Of a stretch of DNA of 40,503 nt, positions 31,113-40,160 are shown one piece after another. The notes under the pieces are model-generated. The model did not search any database. It saw only the letters and a list, made by a program, of their open reading frames with translations, and was not told the origin of the DNA. The stretch is from Alphaproteobacteria bacterium. Its GTDB lineage: Bacteria > Pseudomonadota > Alphaproteobacteria > JAJFIK01. The DNA lies in the NCBI GenBank assembly GCA_021774965.1, contig JAJFIL010000218.1, positions 1 through 40,503 of the forward strand, in the 5' to 3' direction. Position 1 is the first letter of the stretch; the number at the start of each line of letters is the position of its first letter. The position numbers were made by a program, and so were the translations under genes.

Positions 31113-32573
31113 TTACGTCACTATTGGAATAGCCTTCCAGAAATACCGCCGGAACCCGCGCTTTTCATCGAAATCCTTGATGCGGAAAACCATGCGCACC
31201 TCCATGCCGCTATCCACGGTGCCAGGGTCAACGTCCGTGAAATCTGCAAGAAAACGCCCGCCCCCCTCAAAGGTGACCATGCCGTAGTGCTGAGGCGGGT
31301 CCATCGAATAGGTCAGAAAATCTGCCGACCACGACAAAATGGACGCTGGCTTATCAGCAAAGGAATAAGGCTCTTGGCTATCGACTTCGCCGCAATTGGG
31401 GCCCACGCAAATTCTTGATCGCGGAAACTGTGCTGTGCCACATTTCGTGCACTTGCCGCCAACAAGGGAATAGAGCATATCGCGCTTGCGATAGTTTGCG
31501 GTCAGCGCGGTCTTATTGTCTTTCTCCCCGCGCATGCCTTTTTCAAGTTCTATGAGGCCGTTAAAACCCAGGAACTTCATGTAATTGGTTTCTGCCTTGC
31601 GATTTGCAAGGCAGCCTGAAACGCCGGCGCGAGATGTAAAATCAGCAATCGCGTCCGTTGCTTCAAACACCAACGCGTCGCACCCCTGGCCAAAACTTGC
31701 GACCAGGATTTTCTCACCGGGCTTTGCGGTCTCTAGTGTATGCGCCAGCATGAGCAGCGCATGGCCGGTGCCGGTGTCCCCTACATTCGCGGCGAGATGA
31801 TCGCAGATTGCTTCCGCATTGATGCCGCACTTGGCAGCAGCCTTCTGCTGCACGCCGCGCAAGGTGCCGGGCAAAATGAAATGCGTGATCTCCTCGCCTT
31901 TCACCCCTGCTATTTCAAGAGCAGCATTGACAGCACGAGGCACGATATTGGCGTAGCCTTCATCGCGGATCCAGCGTTCTTCCCAATTGTAATCAAACTC
32001 TTCGCCTTCGCCGCGAAAGTGATCGATGAAATCCACGCTCACGGAATGACTACCAAGGAAAGCGGCGATTACATTATCTGTACCCAGAAGAACTGCAGCT
32101 CCTGCGTCACCAAAGTGAAGCTCGTGGGTTGAGGCCGCGCGCGCCTTTCGCTTGTCCGCTGCAGCAACCAGGGCCGATGTGGCAGCACCGCTGGCAATCG
32201 CATTCAGCCCGCTCAGAAGCGCAGAGGTTCCCGCACGCATGGAGGACGTAACATCGCTGCTTGCCAGATCTTCAGAAAGCTCCAGCGCCATGGCAAGGAT
32301 GCCGGCGTTTTGACGATCGGTGAAAGGCATAGTGGTAGACGCAAAAGACAGATGATCCACGCTGCTTGGCTCAATCCCTTTGAGGCAATCGCGAGCTGCT
32401 TCGGAGGCCATGGTGACGCTGTCCTCGTCCCAGTTGGCCATGGCGCGCTCGCCCTTGCCCAGACCCATCAGGCCAGGGTTGAACCACGCGTTGGCTTCTG
32501 CAGCTGCTTTTCGTGAAAGGCGAAGCCGCGGAATATAGGCACCGTATGAAGTGAGCCCAACCTGATTTGCCAT
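31113..32573 (-). CDS. HMG-CoA-synthase-like protein fused to a DUF35 zinc-ribbon/OB domain, nucleophilic Cys position occupied by Met
   Basis: A 486-residue fusion. Residues 1-340 have the HMG-CoA synthase/KAS III fold (GAYIPRLRLSRKAA, SVDHLSFASTTMPF, SALVAAADKRKA, HFGDAGAAVLLG, ILPGTLRG, NVGDTGTGHALLMLAHTLE). Where active enzymes have the nucleophile in a string like FACKAGT, this protein has SSMRAGT (110-116), with Met112 in the Cys position; His231 and Asn263 remain near their usual places. Residues 365-486 are DUF35: a zinc ribbon (Cys375, 378, 389, 394) and an OB fold (PASILSWSADFLTYSMDPPQHYGMVTFEGGGRFLADFTDVDP). Known DUF35 proteins bridge thiolases to their partners and hold CoA. This one lies 68 bp upstream of the thiolase on the same strand, so a thiolase-HMGS-like-DUF35 complex is likely, with the fusion probably structural or acyl-CoA binding. 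Genuine HMG-CoA synthesis is doubtful. Confidence 0.85.
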   Translation of the reverse strand: MANQVGLTSYGAYIPRLRLSRKAAAEANAWFNPGLMGLGKGERAMANWDEDSVTMASEAARDCLKGIEPSSVDHLSFASTTMPFTDRQNAGILAMALELSEDLASSDVTSSMRAGTSALLSGLNAIASGAATSALVAAADKRKARAASTHELHFGDAGAAVLLGTDNVIAAFLGSHSVSVDFIDHFRGEGEEFDYNWEERWIRDEGYANIVPRAVNAALEIAGVKGEEITHFILPGTLRGVQQKAAAKCGINAEAICDHLAANVGDTGTGHALLMLAHTLETAKPGEKILVASFGQGCDALVFEATDAIADFTSRAGVSGCLANRKAETNYMKFLGFNGLIELEKGMRGEKDNKTALTANYRKRDMLYSLVGGKCTKCGTAQFPRSRICVGPNCGEVDSQEPYSFADKPASILSWSADFLTYSMDPPQHYGMVTFEGGGRFLADFTDVDPGTVDSGMEVRMVFRIKDFDEKRGFRRYFWKAIPIVT

Positions 32574-32627
32574 GTGATCCTCCGCAGGGGTGTTTTGGAA
32601 CGCCCATTGGATACGTGAATTAGCGGA

Positions 32628-33263
32628 TCAGTCAATCAGGTCGATGGCGTAAGTGGTCGTTGAATCCGATGCGGTGGTGAGCATGATGTCCAGTCGAATG
32701 GTTTCGCCGCACGATGATGCTTTCCAACGTTCCATCCACCTCGTGCGCGTGTATCGCGTGGAAACGTGACTATCGGCAACGTGAATGATGTCACATTCCG
32801 CAGCGTAGCTATGAGTTTCGGCAATCTCGATTGCGGCGGGCACGAGGGTCAGCTGTGTGTTTAGATCGGCCTCCGTTGTTCCGCGCACCAAGGCAAATGT
32901 TTGCTGGCCCGCATCGGTGAAGGTGTGGACCATATTTTCCGTAACGGTTTCCTCGCAGGCTGTCGTCCTAACCCGCTCTACCCAAATTCCCTCCAGAGGG
33001 ACTTCAATGCCTTCGGGCATGACAATACGGTCGTAAGGCTCGCTGCTGACCAGCTCGAACGCTGGTAGCTCCAGGCACTCCGGCTGATGCAGAGCCATGG
33101 AACGTTGGATTGCCTCGCGGCGCATCCGCTCCATAAATTCACTGCCCAGGAAGCTCTGGAATTCAGGGGCGTTAAAGCCCTCATCATTCAGCTGGGCGAA
33201 AGCTGTGCTGGGCACAAGAAACAGCCCAAAAAGGGTCAGAATTAACGCTAGAAACCGGATCAT
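32628..33263 (-). CDS. Exported protein of unknown function
   Basis: The ATG at 33263 begins a clear Sec signal peptide (MIRFLALILTLFGLFLVPSTAFAQ), giving 211 residues; the frame continues upstream to 33359 without a homologous start, and the ribosome-binding site is weak. The mature part is mixed alpha/beta with cysteines in ECLEL, TACEE, ECDII and SSCGE, so disulfides and a periplasmic place are expected. FTDAGQQTFALVRGTTEADLNTQLTLVPAAIEIA and TRWMERWKASSCGETIRLDIMLT are its more structured stretches. I do not recognise a family. It lies 54 bp before the HMGS-like gene in the same direction, so it could be co-transcribed, but nothing links it to CoA chemistry. Confidence 0.72.
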   Translation of the reverse strand: MIRFLALILTLFGLFLVPSTAFAQLNDEGFNAPEFQSFLGSEFMERMRREAIQRSMALHQPECLELPAFELVSSEPYDRIVMPEGIEVPLEGIWVERVRTTACEETVTENMVHTFTDAGQQTFALVRGTTEADLNTQLTLVPAAIEIAETHSYAAECDIIHVADSHVSTRYTRTRWMERWKASSCGETIRLDIMLTTASDSTTTYAIDLID

Positions 33264-33401
33264 GTTCGCATCCCAATAGGAAAAAGGCACCCTGCCTGGT
33301 GGCAGTCTATAGCATCCGCTGGGCCTCTTCGCCCACCACGGTTTCGTGACGAGTTGCAAAGGTGGCTAACGAAGGTTATTGCTGCCGCGAAGAAAGTCAA
33401 A

Positions 33402-34382
33402 ATGGCGAGTAAGATCAGCAACATGGCGTCCCATCTTGAAATAGCGAAATCCACGATCCGCATTGAAAAAGAGGCCCTTGAGGCCCTGGGCGAGGCCCTG
33501 AATGGTGATTTTACCAAAGCGGTGGAAACGCTGAAGTCCGTTAAAGGGCGTGTGATCATCACCGGCATGGGCAAAAGCGGCCATATTGCTGGGAAAATCG
33601 CAGCGACCATGGCCTCCACCGGAACACCGGCCTTTTTCGTCCACCCGGCTGAGGCCAGCCATGGGGACCTGGGCATGATCACCTCAGCCGATGCTGTTCT
33701 GGCCATCTCGAAATCCGGTGAAAGCGCGGAGCTTGCGGACCTCATTGAGTTCACTCGGCGCTTCTCCATCCCCTTGATCTCCATGACCACAGGGGTTGAA
33801 AACGCTCTTGCTCGGGCTGCTGATGTGGCCCTGAACCTTCCAGACATGCCGGAGGCCTGCCCCATCGGTCAGGCCCCTACTACGTCGACGACCCTGGCGC
33901 TGGTGATGGGCGATGCCCTCGCCATGGCGCTGCTCGAAGACAAAGGCTTTACGGCCACTGATTTTGGCAAATTCCATCCAGGGGGAAAGCTTGGCGCTCG
34001 TCTTTTGACTGTTGCAGAGCTTATGCACGGCAAGGATGAGCTGCCGCTCTGTTATCCTGACGACAAGATGGCAGACACCATTCTGACCATGACTGAAGGC
34101 CGATTTGGCTGTGTTGGGGTGCGCAGTCACAAGGGAGACCTGATCGGGATCGTCACGGATGGGGATTTACGCCGGAAAATGGATGCTTCTCTGCTGAAAC
34201 GGTCTGCAGAAGAGGTCATGACCTCCTCCCCCCGCACGGTCACCAAGGATATGCTGGCGGCTGAAGCCCTTAGTCTGATGACCATGAAAACGCCCCAGAT
34301 TACGGGTCTTTTTGTGGTCGAGGATGGCAAACCGGTGGGTATTCTTCACATCCATGACCTTTTGCGGGCCGGAGTGGCCTGA
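33402..34382 (+). CDS. kdsD: Arabinose-5-phosphate isomerase KdsD (KpsF/GutQ family)
   Basis: KdsD converts ribulose 5-phosphate to arabinose 5-phosphate, the first step to Kdo of lipopolysaccharide. The N-terminal SIS domain (about 40-180) has VIITGMGKSGHIAGKIAATMASTGTPAFFVHPAEASHGDLGMI and VLAISKSGESAELADLIEF, with the phosphosugar loop and the catalytic His in SHGDLG. LMHGKDELPLCYPDDKMADTILTMTEGRFGCVGV and EVMTSSPRTVTKDMLAAEALSLM form two CBS domains. The C-terminal IHDLLRAGVA is canonical. The ATG at 33402 is chosen; alternatives are the ATG at 33423 and a TTG at 33354, and no strong ribosome-binding site settles it. It is the first gene of the plus-strand sugar run (kdsD-galU-ugd-uxs) and is divergent from an exported-protein gene. 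Confidence 0.95.
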   Translation: MASKISNMASHLEIAKSTIRIEKEALEALGEALNGDFTKAVETLKSVKGRVIITGMGKSGHIAGKIAATMASTGTPAFFVHPAEASHGDLGMITSADAVLAISKSGESAELADLIEFTRRFSIPLISMTTGVENALARAADVALNLPDMPEACPIGQAPTTSTTLALVMGDALAMALLEDKGFTATDFGKFHPGGKLGARLLTVAELMHGKDELPLCYPDDKMADTILTMTEGRFGCVGVRSHKGDLIGIVTDGDLRRKMDASLLKRSAEEVMTSSPRTVTKDMLAAEALSLMTMKTPQITGLFVVEDGKPVGILHIHDLLRAGVA

Positions 34383-34476
34383 GGAGCTTGAATTCGCCTC
34401 GTCATCGCGATACCTAGCGCGACCAGAGATACTCGCCTTTTTGAGGCCTTCTAAATTGAGTTTGAGAGAATACTAG

Positions 34477-35355
34477 ATGCCTAAACCGGTCCGTAAGATC
34501 GTCTTTCCAGTCGCTGGCCTCGGCACGCGCTTTTTGCCTGCCACCAAGGTGGTGCCCAAGGAGATGCTGCCCGTGGTGGACAAGCCACTGATCCAATATG
34601 CCGTGGAGGAAGCGCTGGAAGCTGGCATTGACCAATTCATCTTTGTGACGGGCCGGGGCAAGCACGCCATCGAAGATCATTTCGATCATGCCTATGAGTT
34701 GGAACAGACGCTTGCCGAGAAAAACAAACACGACTTTCTGGAAGAAATTGGCCGCACGGTTCCGAAGGCAGGCAATATAGCTTTTACCCGACAGCAAAAA
34801 CCAAAAGGTCTGGGCCACGCCATTTGGTGCGCACGGAACTTTATCGGTGATGAGCCTTTCGCAATCTCACTGCCCGACATGTTGGTGGATGCCAACCCTT
34901 CGTGTTTGAAGCAGATGGTTGAGGTTTATAATGAAACCGGCGGTAACGTCATTGCGGTTGAGCAATGCGCCCCGGAAGATACAAACAAATACGGTGTGAT
35001 TGCTCCAGGCGCAGTCGACGGGCGGACGTTGGAAGTTACAGGGCTGGTTGAGAAGCCGGACCCATCAGAGGCGCCCTCAAACCTGTTTGTATTAGGCCGA
35101 TACATTCTTACCCCAAAGGTTTTTGAATACCTCGACAAGCAAAAGCCTGGCGCGGGCGGCGAAATTCAGCTGACAGATTCCATGGCCAGTCTCATCGGTG
35201 AGCAGCCGTTCCATGCTCTCGCCTATGAAGGTGTCAGCTATGACTGCGGCGACAAGGTGGGCTTTTTGAAAGCCAATGTTGCCTTGTCTCTGAAACGAGA
35301 AGATATGGCAGGCCGGGTGCGAGAGGCGCTGGCCGAGCTAGGACTAAAGAGCTAA
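34477..35355 (+). CDS. galU: UTP-glucose-1-phosphate uridylyltransferase GalU
   Basis: The enzyme joins glucose 1-phosphate and UTP to UDP-glucose. The N-terminal nucleotide-binding signature FPVAGLGTRFLPATKVVPKEMLPVVDKPLIQYAVEEALEAGI is complete. ARNFIGDEPFAISLPDMLVD contains the metal-binding Asp. NKYGVIAPG and GLVEKPDPSEAPSNLFVLGRYILTP contact the sugar. EIQLTDSM and YDCGDKVGFLKANV end the fold. At 292 residues it is normal for GalU. It is in line with ugd and uxs and supplies their substrate; the gap to kdsD is 94 bp and to ugd 64 bp. Confidence 0.97.
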   Translation: MPKPVRKIVFPVAGLGTRFLPATKVVPKEMLPVVDKPLIQYAVEEALEAGIDQFIFVTGRGKHAIEDHFDHAYELEQTLAEKNKHDFLEEIGRTVPKAGNIAFTRQQKPKGLGHAIWCARNFIGDEPFAISLPDMLVDANPSCLKQMVEVYNETGGNVIAVEQCAPEDTNKYGVIAPGAVDGRTLEVTGLVEKPDPSEAPSNLFVLGRYILTPKVFEYLDKQKPGAGGEIQLTDSMASLIGEQPFHALAYEGVSYDCGDKVGFLKANVALSLKREDMAGRVREALAELGLKS

Positions 35356-35419
35356 GCCCGCACTGTTGGGCCATATGAAAAGCCCACACAATTGGGCGCT
35401 ATAAAAAGGATGTGCAGTC

Positions 35420-36745
35420 ATGCGCGTTGCAATGATTGGTACGGGATATGTCGGACTGGTGTCTGGCGCTTGTTTTTCTCAGTTCGGGCAAACCGTAGTT
35501 TGCGTCGACAAAGATGAAAGCAAGATCGAGCGTTTGGAAAAAGGTGAAGTTCCTATTTTCGAACCCGGCCTGGACAAATATGTGGCAGAAGGCGTTCGGG
35601 ATGGACGTTTGTCTTTCACCACTGATATCAAGGAAGCGGTTGCCAATTCCGATGCGGTCTTTATCGCAGTTGGTACTCCGTCGCGTCGCGGTGATGGCTA
35701 TGCTGACTTATCCTACGTTCGCACAGCAGCTGAAGAGATTGCCGATGCACTGGACGGTTATACGGTCATTGTCACCAAATCCACTGTGCCTGTGGGCACC
35801 GGCAAGGAAGTAGAAGACATCATCCGCAAACGCCGTCCCGATGCGGATTTCGATGTGGCCTCAAATCCAGAGTTCCTGCGCGAAGGTTCTGCCATTGAAG
35901 ACTTTATGCGCCCTGATCGCGTTGTCGTCGGTACCGAAAGCCAACGGGCCCAGCATGTGATGCGAGAGCTTTACCGGCCCTTGTTCCTGAACGAGACGCC
36001 TATTCTGTTCACGGCACGGGAAACATCCGAGCTGATCAAATATGCGGGCAATGCGTTCCTTGCCACCAAGATTACTTTCATCAATGAGATGGCCGAGCTT
36101 TGCGAAGTTGTTGGTGCAGATGTGCAGGATGTGGCGCGCGGCATTGGACTAGATGGGCGCATCGGAAAAAAATTCCTGAATGCAGGTCCAGGCTATGGCG
36201 GCTCTTGTTTTCCGAAAGATACGCTTGCGCTGGTACGCACTGCTGAGGAAAAAGGCGCACCAACCCGCATTGTCGAAGCCGTCGTCGCAGTCAATGAAGA
36301 ACGCAAGAAGCGCATGGCGCAAAAAATCATTGAGGCTGCTGGTGGCTCGGTTGCAGGCAAGACCATCGGTGTCCTGGGGTTGACGTTCAAGCCCAATACG
36401 GATGACATGCGCGATAGCCCAAGTCTTGATATCATTCCTATTCTGCAAGATTGCGGTGCCGCCATTCATGCCTTTGACCCTGAAGGAATGGACGAAGCCA
36501 AAGAGCTTCTGGAGAACATCACCTATTGCACGGATGCCTATCAGGTCGCTGCGGCGGCAGATGTCATCGTGCTTTTAACCGAATGGAACGAATTCCGCGC
36601 ACTGGACATGCAAAAGATCAAAGCCAATCGTGCGACCACCGTGATGGTGGATTTGCGCAATGTCTATCGCCCCGAAGATATGGCGGCTGAAGGTATTACC
36701 TATCACAGCGTGGGTCGGCCTTTCATTGCGCCGGAAGGATCATAA
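35420..36745 (+). CDS. ugd: UDP-glucose 6-dehydrogenase
   Basis: Oxidises UDP-glucose to UDP-glucuronate with two NAD+. [30 protein letters not shown] is the N-terminal Rossmann motif. [35 protein letters not shown] and [23 protein letters not shown] follow. [16 protein letters not shown] holds the catalytic Cys. [16 protein letters not shown] and LLTEWNEFR end the second domain. The 441-residue length fits. An AAAAAGGA ribosome-binding site precedes the start. The stop is only 4 bp before the uxs ATG, so the two enzymes, which act in sequence, are made together. The rhizobial name for this gene is rkpK. Confidence 0.97.
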   Translation: MRVAMIGTGYVGLVSGACFSQFGQTVVCVDKDESKIERLEKGEVPIFEPGLDKYVAEGVRDGRLSFTTDIKEAVANSDAVFIAVGTPSRRGDGYADLSYVRTAAEEIADALDGYTVIVTKSTVPVGTGKEVEDIIRKRRPDADFDVASNPEFLREGSAIEDFMRPDRVVVGTESQRAQHVMRELYRPLFLNETPILFTARETSELIKYAGNAFLATKITFINEMAELCEVVGADVQDVARGIGLDGRIGKKFLNAGPGYGGSCFPKDTLALVRTAEEKGAPTRIVEAVVAVNEERKKRMAQKIIEAAGGSVAGKTIGVLGLTFKPNTDDMRDSPSLDIIPILQDCGAAIHAFDPEGMDEAKELLENITYCTDAYQVAAAADVIVLLTEWNEFRALDMQKIKANRATTVMVDLRNVYRPEDMAAEGITYHSVGRPFIAPEGS

Positions 36746-36749
36746 GCTT

Positions 36750-37709
36750 ATGCGGGAAATCAAACGGGTTCTGGTAACAGGCGGTGCGGGCTTTATCGGC
36801 TCGTTCCTGTGCGAACGGCTCCTAAAGGAAGGCCACGAAGTTCTGTGTGTGGACAATTTCTTTACAGGGTCTCGCCGCAATGTGGCGCACCTGTTGGAGA
36901 ACTCAAACTTTGAGCTCATGCGCCATGACGTGACCTTCCCTCTGTTTGTGGAAGTTGATGAGATTTATAATCTCGCCTGCCCTGCCTCACCAATTCATTA
37001 TCAGCATGATCCAGTTCAGACCACCAAGACATCCGTGCATGGTGCGATCAATATGCTGGGCCTTGCAAAACGCCTTGGCGCCAAGATCTTTCAAGCCTCC
37101 ACCAGTGAAGTTTACGGCGATCCAAATGTCCATCCGCAGCCGGAGGATTATTGGGGTCACGTAAACCCCATTGGCTCTCGTGCCTGCTATGATGAAGGCA
37201 AGCGCTGCGCGGAAACTCTATTCTTTGATTACTATCGTCAGCACGCGTTGCGAATTAAAGTCGCACGTATCTTCAACACCTATGGGCCGAACATGCATCC
37301 CAATGATGGACGTGTGGTCTCGAACTTTATTGTTCAGGCGCTCAAGGGTGAAAACATTACCATCTATGGTGATGGACAGCAGACGCGTTCATTCTGTTAC
37401 GTGGATGATCTGGTTGAAGGATTCGTGCGCCTCATGGGAACTGATGATGCGGTGACGGGTCCGATCAATTTGGGCAATCCTGGTGAATTCACCATGCTGG
37501 AGCTTGCTGAGAAAGTGATCCAGCTAACCGGCTCATCTTCCAAGCTGGAGCACAAGGACCTGCCCGCAGATGATCCCAAGCAACGTCAGCCGGATATCAC
37601 ACGGGCGCGGAATATCCTGGGATGGGAGCCGACCATTCAATTGGAAGATGGCTTGAAGCCGACGATCAAATATTTCGACAATCTGCTGAAGAGCAACGTG
37701 CGAGTTTAA
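36750..37709 (+). CDS. uxs: UDP-glucuronate decarboxylase (UDP-xylose synthase)
   Basis: Short-chain epimerase/decarboxylase of the UXS type: UDP-glucuronate gives UDP-xylose and CO2. The ATG at 36750 gives 319 residues starting [25 protein letters not shown]; the frame upstream overlaps ugd. LRHD-like [54 protein letters not shown] and [16 protein letters not shown] (Tyr-x3-Lys catalytic pair) distinguish UXS from other SDR epimerases. [26 protein letters not shown] and [19 protein letters not shown] are canonical. With galU and ugd it makes a full route from glucose 1-phosphate to UDP-xylose. Its stop directly abuts the hldD stop on the other strand. Confidence 0.96.
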   Translation: MREIKRVLVTGGAGFIGSFLCERLLKEGHEVLCVDNFFTGSRRNVAHLLENSNFELMRHDVTFPLFVEVDEIYNLACPASPIHYQHDPVQTTKTSVHGAINMLGLAKRLGAKIFQASTSEVYGDPNVHPQPEDYWGHVNPIGSRACYDEGKRCAETLFFDYYRQHALRIKVARIFNTYGPNMHPNDGRVVSNFIVQALKGENITIYGDGQQTRSFCYVDDLVEGFVRLMGTDDAVTGPINLGNPGEFTMLELAEKVIQLTGSSSKLEHKDLPADDPKQRQPDITRARNILGWEPTIQLEDGLKPTIKYFDNLLKSNVRV

Positions 37710-38696
37710 CTAGATATACGGGTCTTCTTCCATGAGATGGTTTTGCACATAGTCTGCAACGCCCTCTTCCAGGCTACGGAATGTGCTGCCGCCCAATGCC
37801 TCTTCAAGACGCGTCATCTTCGCTTCAGTGAAATACTGATACTTGTCGCGAATGGTTTCCGGCATATCCACATAATTGATATTTGTGGTCTGGCCCACCG
37901 CCGCGAAAGTCGCCTTGGCGAGGTCCTCAAAGCTGCGCGCCTTGCCGGTGCCCATGTTGAACAGGCCTGAAACTTCGGGCCTTTCCATCAGTTTGGAAAT
38001 CGCCGCGGAGCAATCTTTCACATAAACAAAATCGCGAAGCTGCCCGCCGTCTGAATACTCTGGATTATGAGACTTAAATAATGTCACCGCCTCGCCCTTG
38101 GCGGCGGTCGGAAAGATTTTGTGGATCACCGAACGCATATCATCTTTATGATATTCATTGGGCCCATAGACGTTAAAGAACTTCAGCCCCACCCACTGTG
38201 GAGGTGTCTTTCCATTTTTGGTGATGGTGCGAGCGATCCGCCGATCCACCATGTGCTTTGACCAGCCATAGGCATTGAGCGGCTGGAGCTTGGCTTGAGC
38301 CTCTGGGCTCATGTCATCATCAAAGCCGGCGGAACCATCGCCATAGGTGGCGGCAGAAGAGGCGTAGATAAACCGTTTGCCGTGGGCTGTACACCAGGTC
38401 CAGAGATTGATCGTGGTACGGATGTTCTGCCGGACGATCAGGTCCACATCCTGCTCTGTGGTCGCAGAAATCGCGCCCATGTGGATGATGGCCTCAACGT
38501 CATTGCCATAGTGGGAAAGGAAATCCCACAGTCCGTCCGGGCGGATCACATCTTCCAATTCGGATTTAGCAATGTTGCGCCATTTGTCGCCAGTTCCCAT
38601 CCAGTCACAGACGACGATCTCGCCGGGATGTTTGGCGGCCAGGTCGGCGACAATGTTTGATCCGATAAATCCGGCCCCGCCGGTGACAATAATCAT
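37710..38696 (-). CDS. hldD: ADP-L-glycero-D-manno-heptose 6-epimerase HldD
   Basis: Last step of ADP-heptose synthesis for the lipopolysaccharide inner core. [20 protein letters not shown] is the NADP-binding loop, IIHMGAISATTEQDVDLIVRQNI the heptose-epimerase signature, YASSAATYGDG the Ser/Thr strand, and NAYGWSKHMVDR the catalytic Tyr-x3-Lys. LKFFNVYGPNEYHKDDMRSVIHKI and DFVYVKD follow. The 328-residue length is normal. Its ATG overlaps the hldE stop by 4 bases (ATGA), so it is the third gene of a gmhA-hldE-hldD operon. Confidence 0.97.
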   Translation of the reverse strand: MIIVTGGAGFIGSNIVADLAAKHPGEIVVCDWMGTGDKWRNIAKSELEDVIRPDGLWDFLSHYGNDVEAIIHMGAISATTEQDVDLIVRQNIRTTINLWTWCTAHGKRFIYASSAATYGDGSAGFDDDMSPEAQAKLQPLNAYGWSKHMVDRRIARTITKNGKTPPQWVGLKFFNVYGPNEYHKDDMRSVIHKIFPTAAKGEAVTLFKSHNPEYSDGGQLRDFVYVKDCSAAISKLMERPEVSGLFNMGTGKARSFEDLAKATFAAVGQTTNINYVDMPETIRDKYQYFTEAKMTRLEEALGGSTFRSLEEGVADYVQNHLMEEDPYI

Positions 38697-40156
38697 TTGC
38701 CCATCCGTTCAATGGTGTTGGTGGTGGAGTGCCCATCCTGGAGGTCGGCCAGGAAAACCCGGCCCCCGTTAGCGATGACCACATCGCTGCCAACCGTGGT
38801 CTCAATGGTATAGTCGGCACCTTTGATCAGAACATCGGGCTTGATCAGTTTGATTAGCTCCAGCGGCGTGTCCTCATCAAACAGTGTCACCGCGTTGATA
38901 TCTCCAATCGACGCCATGACAATGGCGCGGGCCATTTCATTCTGCACAGGGCGGCTCTCACCCTTGAGGCGCTTGATGGAGGCGTCTGTATTCAGCCCCA
39001 TGATCAGACGATCGCATTGGGCTGCTGATTGACTGATCAATGAGACATGGCCCGGATGAATGAGATCAAAGCAGCCATTGGTAAAACCAATCTTGAGCCC
39101 TTGCGTGCGCCAGCGTTCCACAGCCTCCAGAAGCTGGGCAAGGTTCTTGATTTTGGCATCGGCGGTGGTGAGTTCTTCCGTATGGAGAGCATTAGCAAGT
39201 TCATTAGGGTGGATCACGGCGGTGCCAACCTTGGCCACCACCAATCCCGCCGCTGCATTGGCCAGCGCCACGGCTTGCGCGTTACTGGCTCCAGCCGTCA
39301 ACGCCAACGTGAGTGTAGCGATCACTGTGTCTCCTGCCCCGGAGACGTCAAAGACTTCCTGAGCTTGTGCACCAAAATGATGGGCTCCTGCGGCATCCAC
39401 CAGCGTCATGCCCTGTTCTGAGCGTGTGACCAACATGGCATCACTGCCTGCCGCATCGCGGGCAATGCCGCCTGCCTTGGCTGCCGCATCATCATCAACA
39501 CAACGGATACCGGTTGCTATGCCAACTTCCTTGGCGTTGGGCGTAAGGAAGGTCGCACCGGAATAGCGCGCATAGTCTCGTGATTTGGGATCTACCACTA
39601 CGGGCTTGCCAGCGGCTTTGGTGCGCTTGATAGCTTCGGTGACAACGCGGTTTGTCAGCGCGCCTTTCGCATAATCCGACAAGATAACTGCATCGGCCTC
39701 TTCGAGCTCGGCATCGAAAATGCGCAGGATCTGGTCTTCAATCTCTTTGGAAATCTCATCCGCGCCTTCGCCTTCATCGGCGCGCAAGAGGTGATGTCCT
39801 CCTGCCATGAAGCGGGTTTTTACCGTGGTGGGCCTATCCTTAGCATAGACAAGATCGGCGATCATGCGATGCTCAGAAGCGATCAGGCGTTTGAGTTCCT
39901 TGCCAGCGTCGTCATGGCCTGCCACCCCAATAAGGATTGCGTTGCCGCCAAGGGCTGCCACATTGCGGGCAACATTGCCCACACCGCCAGGCATGGCCGT
40001 CTGGCGCTGAACAGCAATCACAGGGATTGGAGCCTCAGGAGAAATGCGGTCCACGGTGCCATAGACATATTTGTCCAGCATGGCATCTCCCAGACAGATG
40101 ATGCGCTTGCCTTCCAGCTTGCCCACAAGGGGGGCGAGTTCGTGAGGGTTGGTCAT
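38693..40156 (-). CDS. hldE: Bifunctional heptose-7-phosphate kinase / heptose-1-phosphate adenylyltransferase HldE
   Basis: The 487-residue protein joins two enzymes of ADP-heptose synthesis. Residues 1 to about 325 are a ribokinase-type kinase (GDAMLDKYVYGTVDRISPEAPIPV, MPGGVGNVARNVAALGGNAILIGVAG, VVDPKSRDYARYSGATFLTPNAKE, FDVSGAGDTVIATLTLAL with the catalytic Asp in GAGD). Residues 355 to the end are a cytidylyltransferase-like adenylyltransferase (IGFTNGCFDLIHPGHVSLISQSA, then LIKGADYTIETTVGSDVV). Both catalytic signatures are intact. The gene starts 4 bp after the gmhA stop and overlaps hldD, so the pathway genes are tightly coupled. The GmhB phosphatase needed between its two reactions is not in the window. 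Confidence 0.97.
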   Translation of the reverse strand: MTNPHELAPLVGKLEGKRIICLGDAMLDKYVYGTVDRISPEAPIPVIAVQRQTAMPGGVGNVARNVAALGGNAILIGVAGHDDAGKELKRLIASEHRMIADLVYAKDRPTTVKTRFMAGGHHLLRADEGEGADEISKEIEDQILRIFDAELEEADAVILSDYAKGALTNRVVTEAIKRTKAAGKPVVVDPKSRDYARYSGATFLTPNAKEVGIATGIRCVDDDAAAKAGGIARDAAGSDAMLVTRSEQGMTLVDAAGAHHFGAQAQEVFDVSGAGDTVIATLTLALTAGASNAQAVALANAAAGLVVAKVGTAVIHPNELANALHTEELTTADAKIKNLAQLLEAVERWRTQGLKIGFTNGCFDLIHPGHVSLISQSAAQCDRLIMGLNTDASIKRLKGESRPVQNEMARAIVMASIGDINAVTLFDEDTPLELIKLIKPDVLIKGADYTIETTVGSDVVIANGGRVFLADLQDGHSTTNTIERMGK

Positions 40157-40160
40157 GTGC

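Noticed and set aside
31113-32573. Calling this gene HMG-CoA synthase
   Set aside because: The nucleophilic Cys position holds Met112 and a DUF35 domain is fused, so the enzyme name would imply an unsupported activity.
35356-35404. Alternating GCCC/GGGC segments before ugd (35356-35359, 35367-35371, 35382-35386, 35393-35397) that could form mutually exclusive hairpins like an attenuator
   Set aside because: Stems are only 4-5 bp, there is no T-run and no leader peptide; likely chance.
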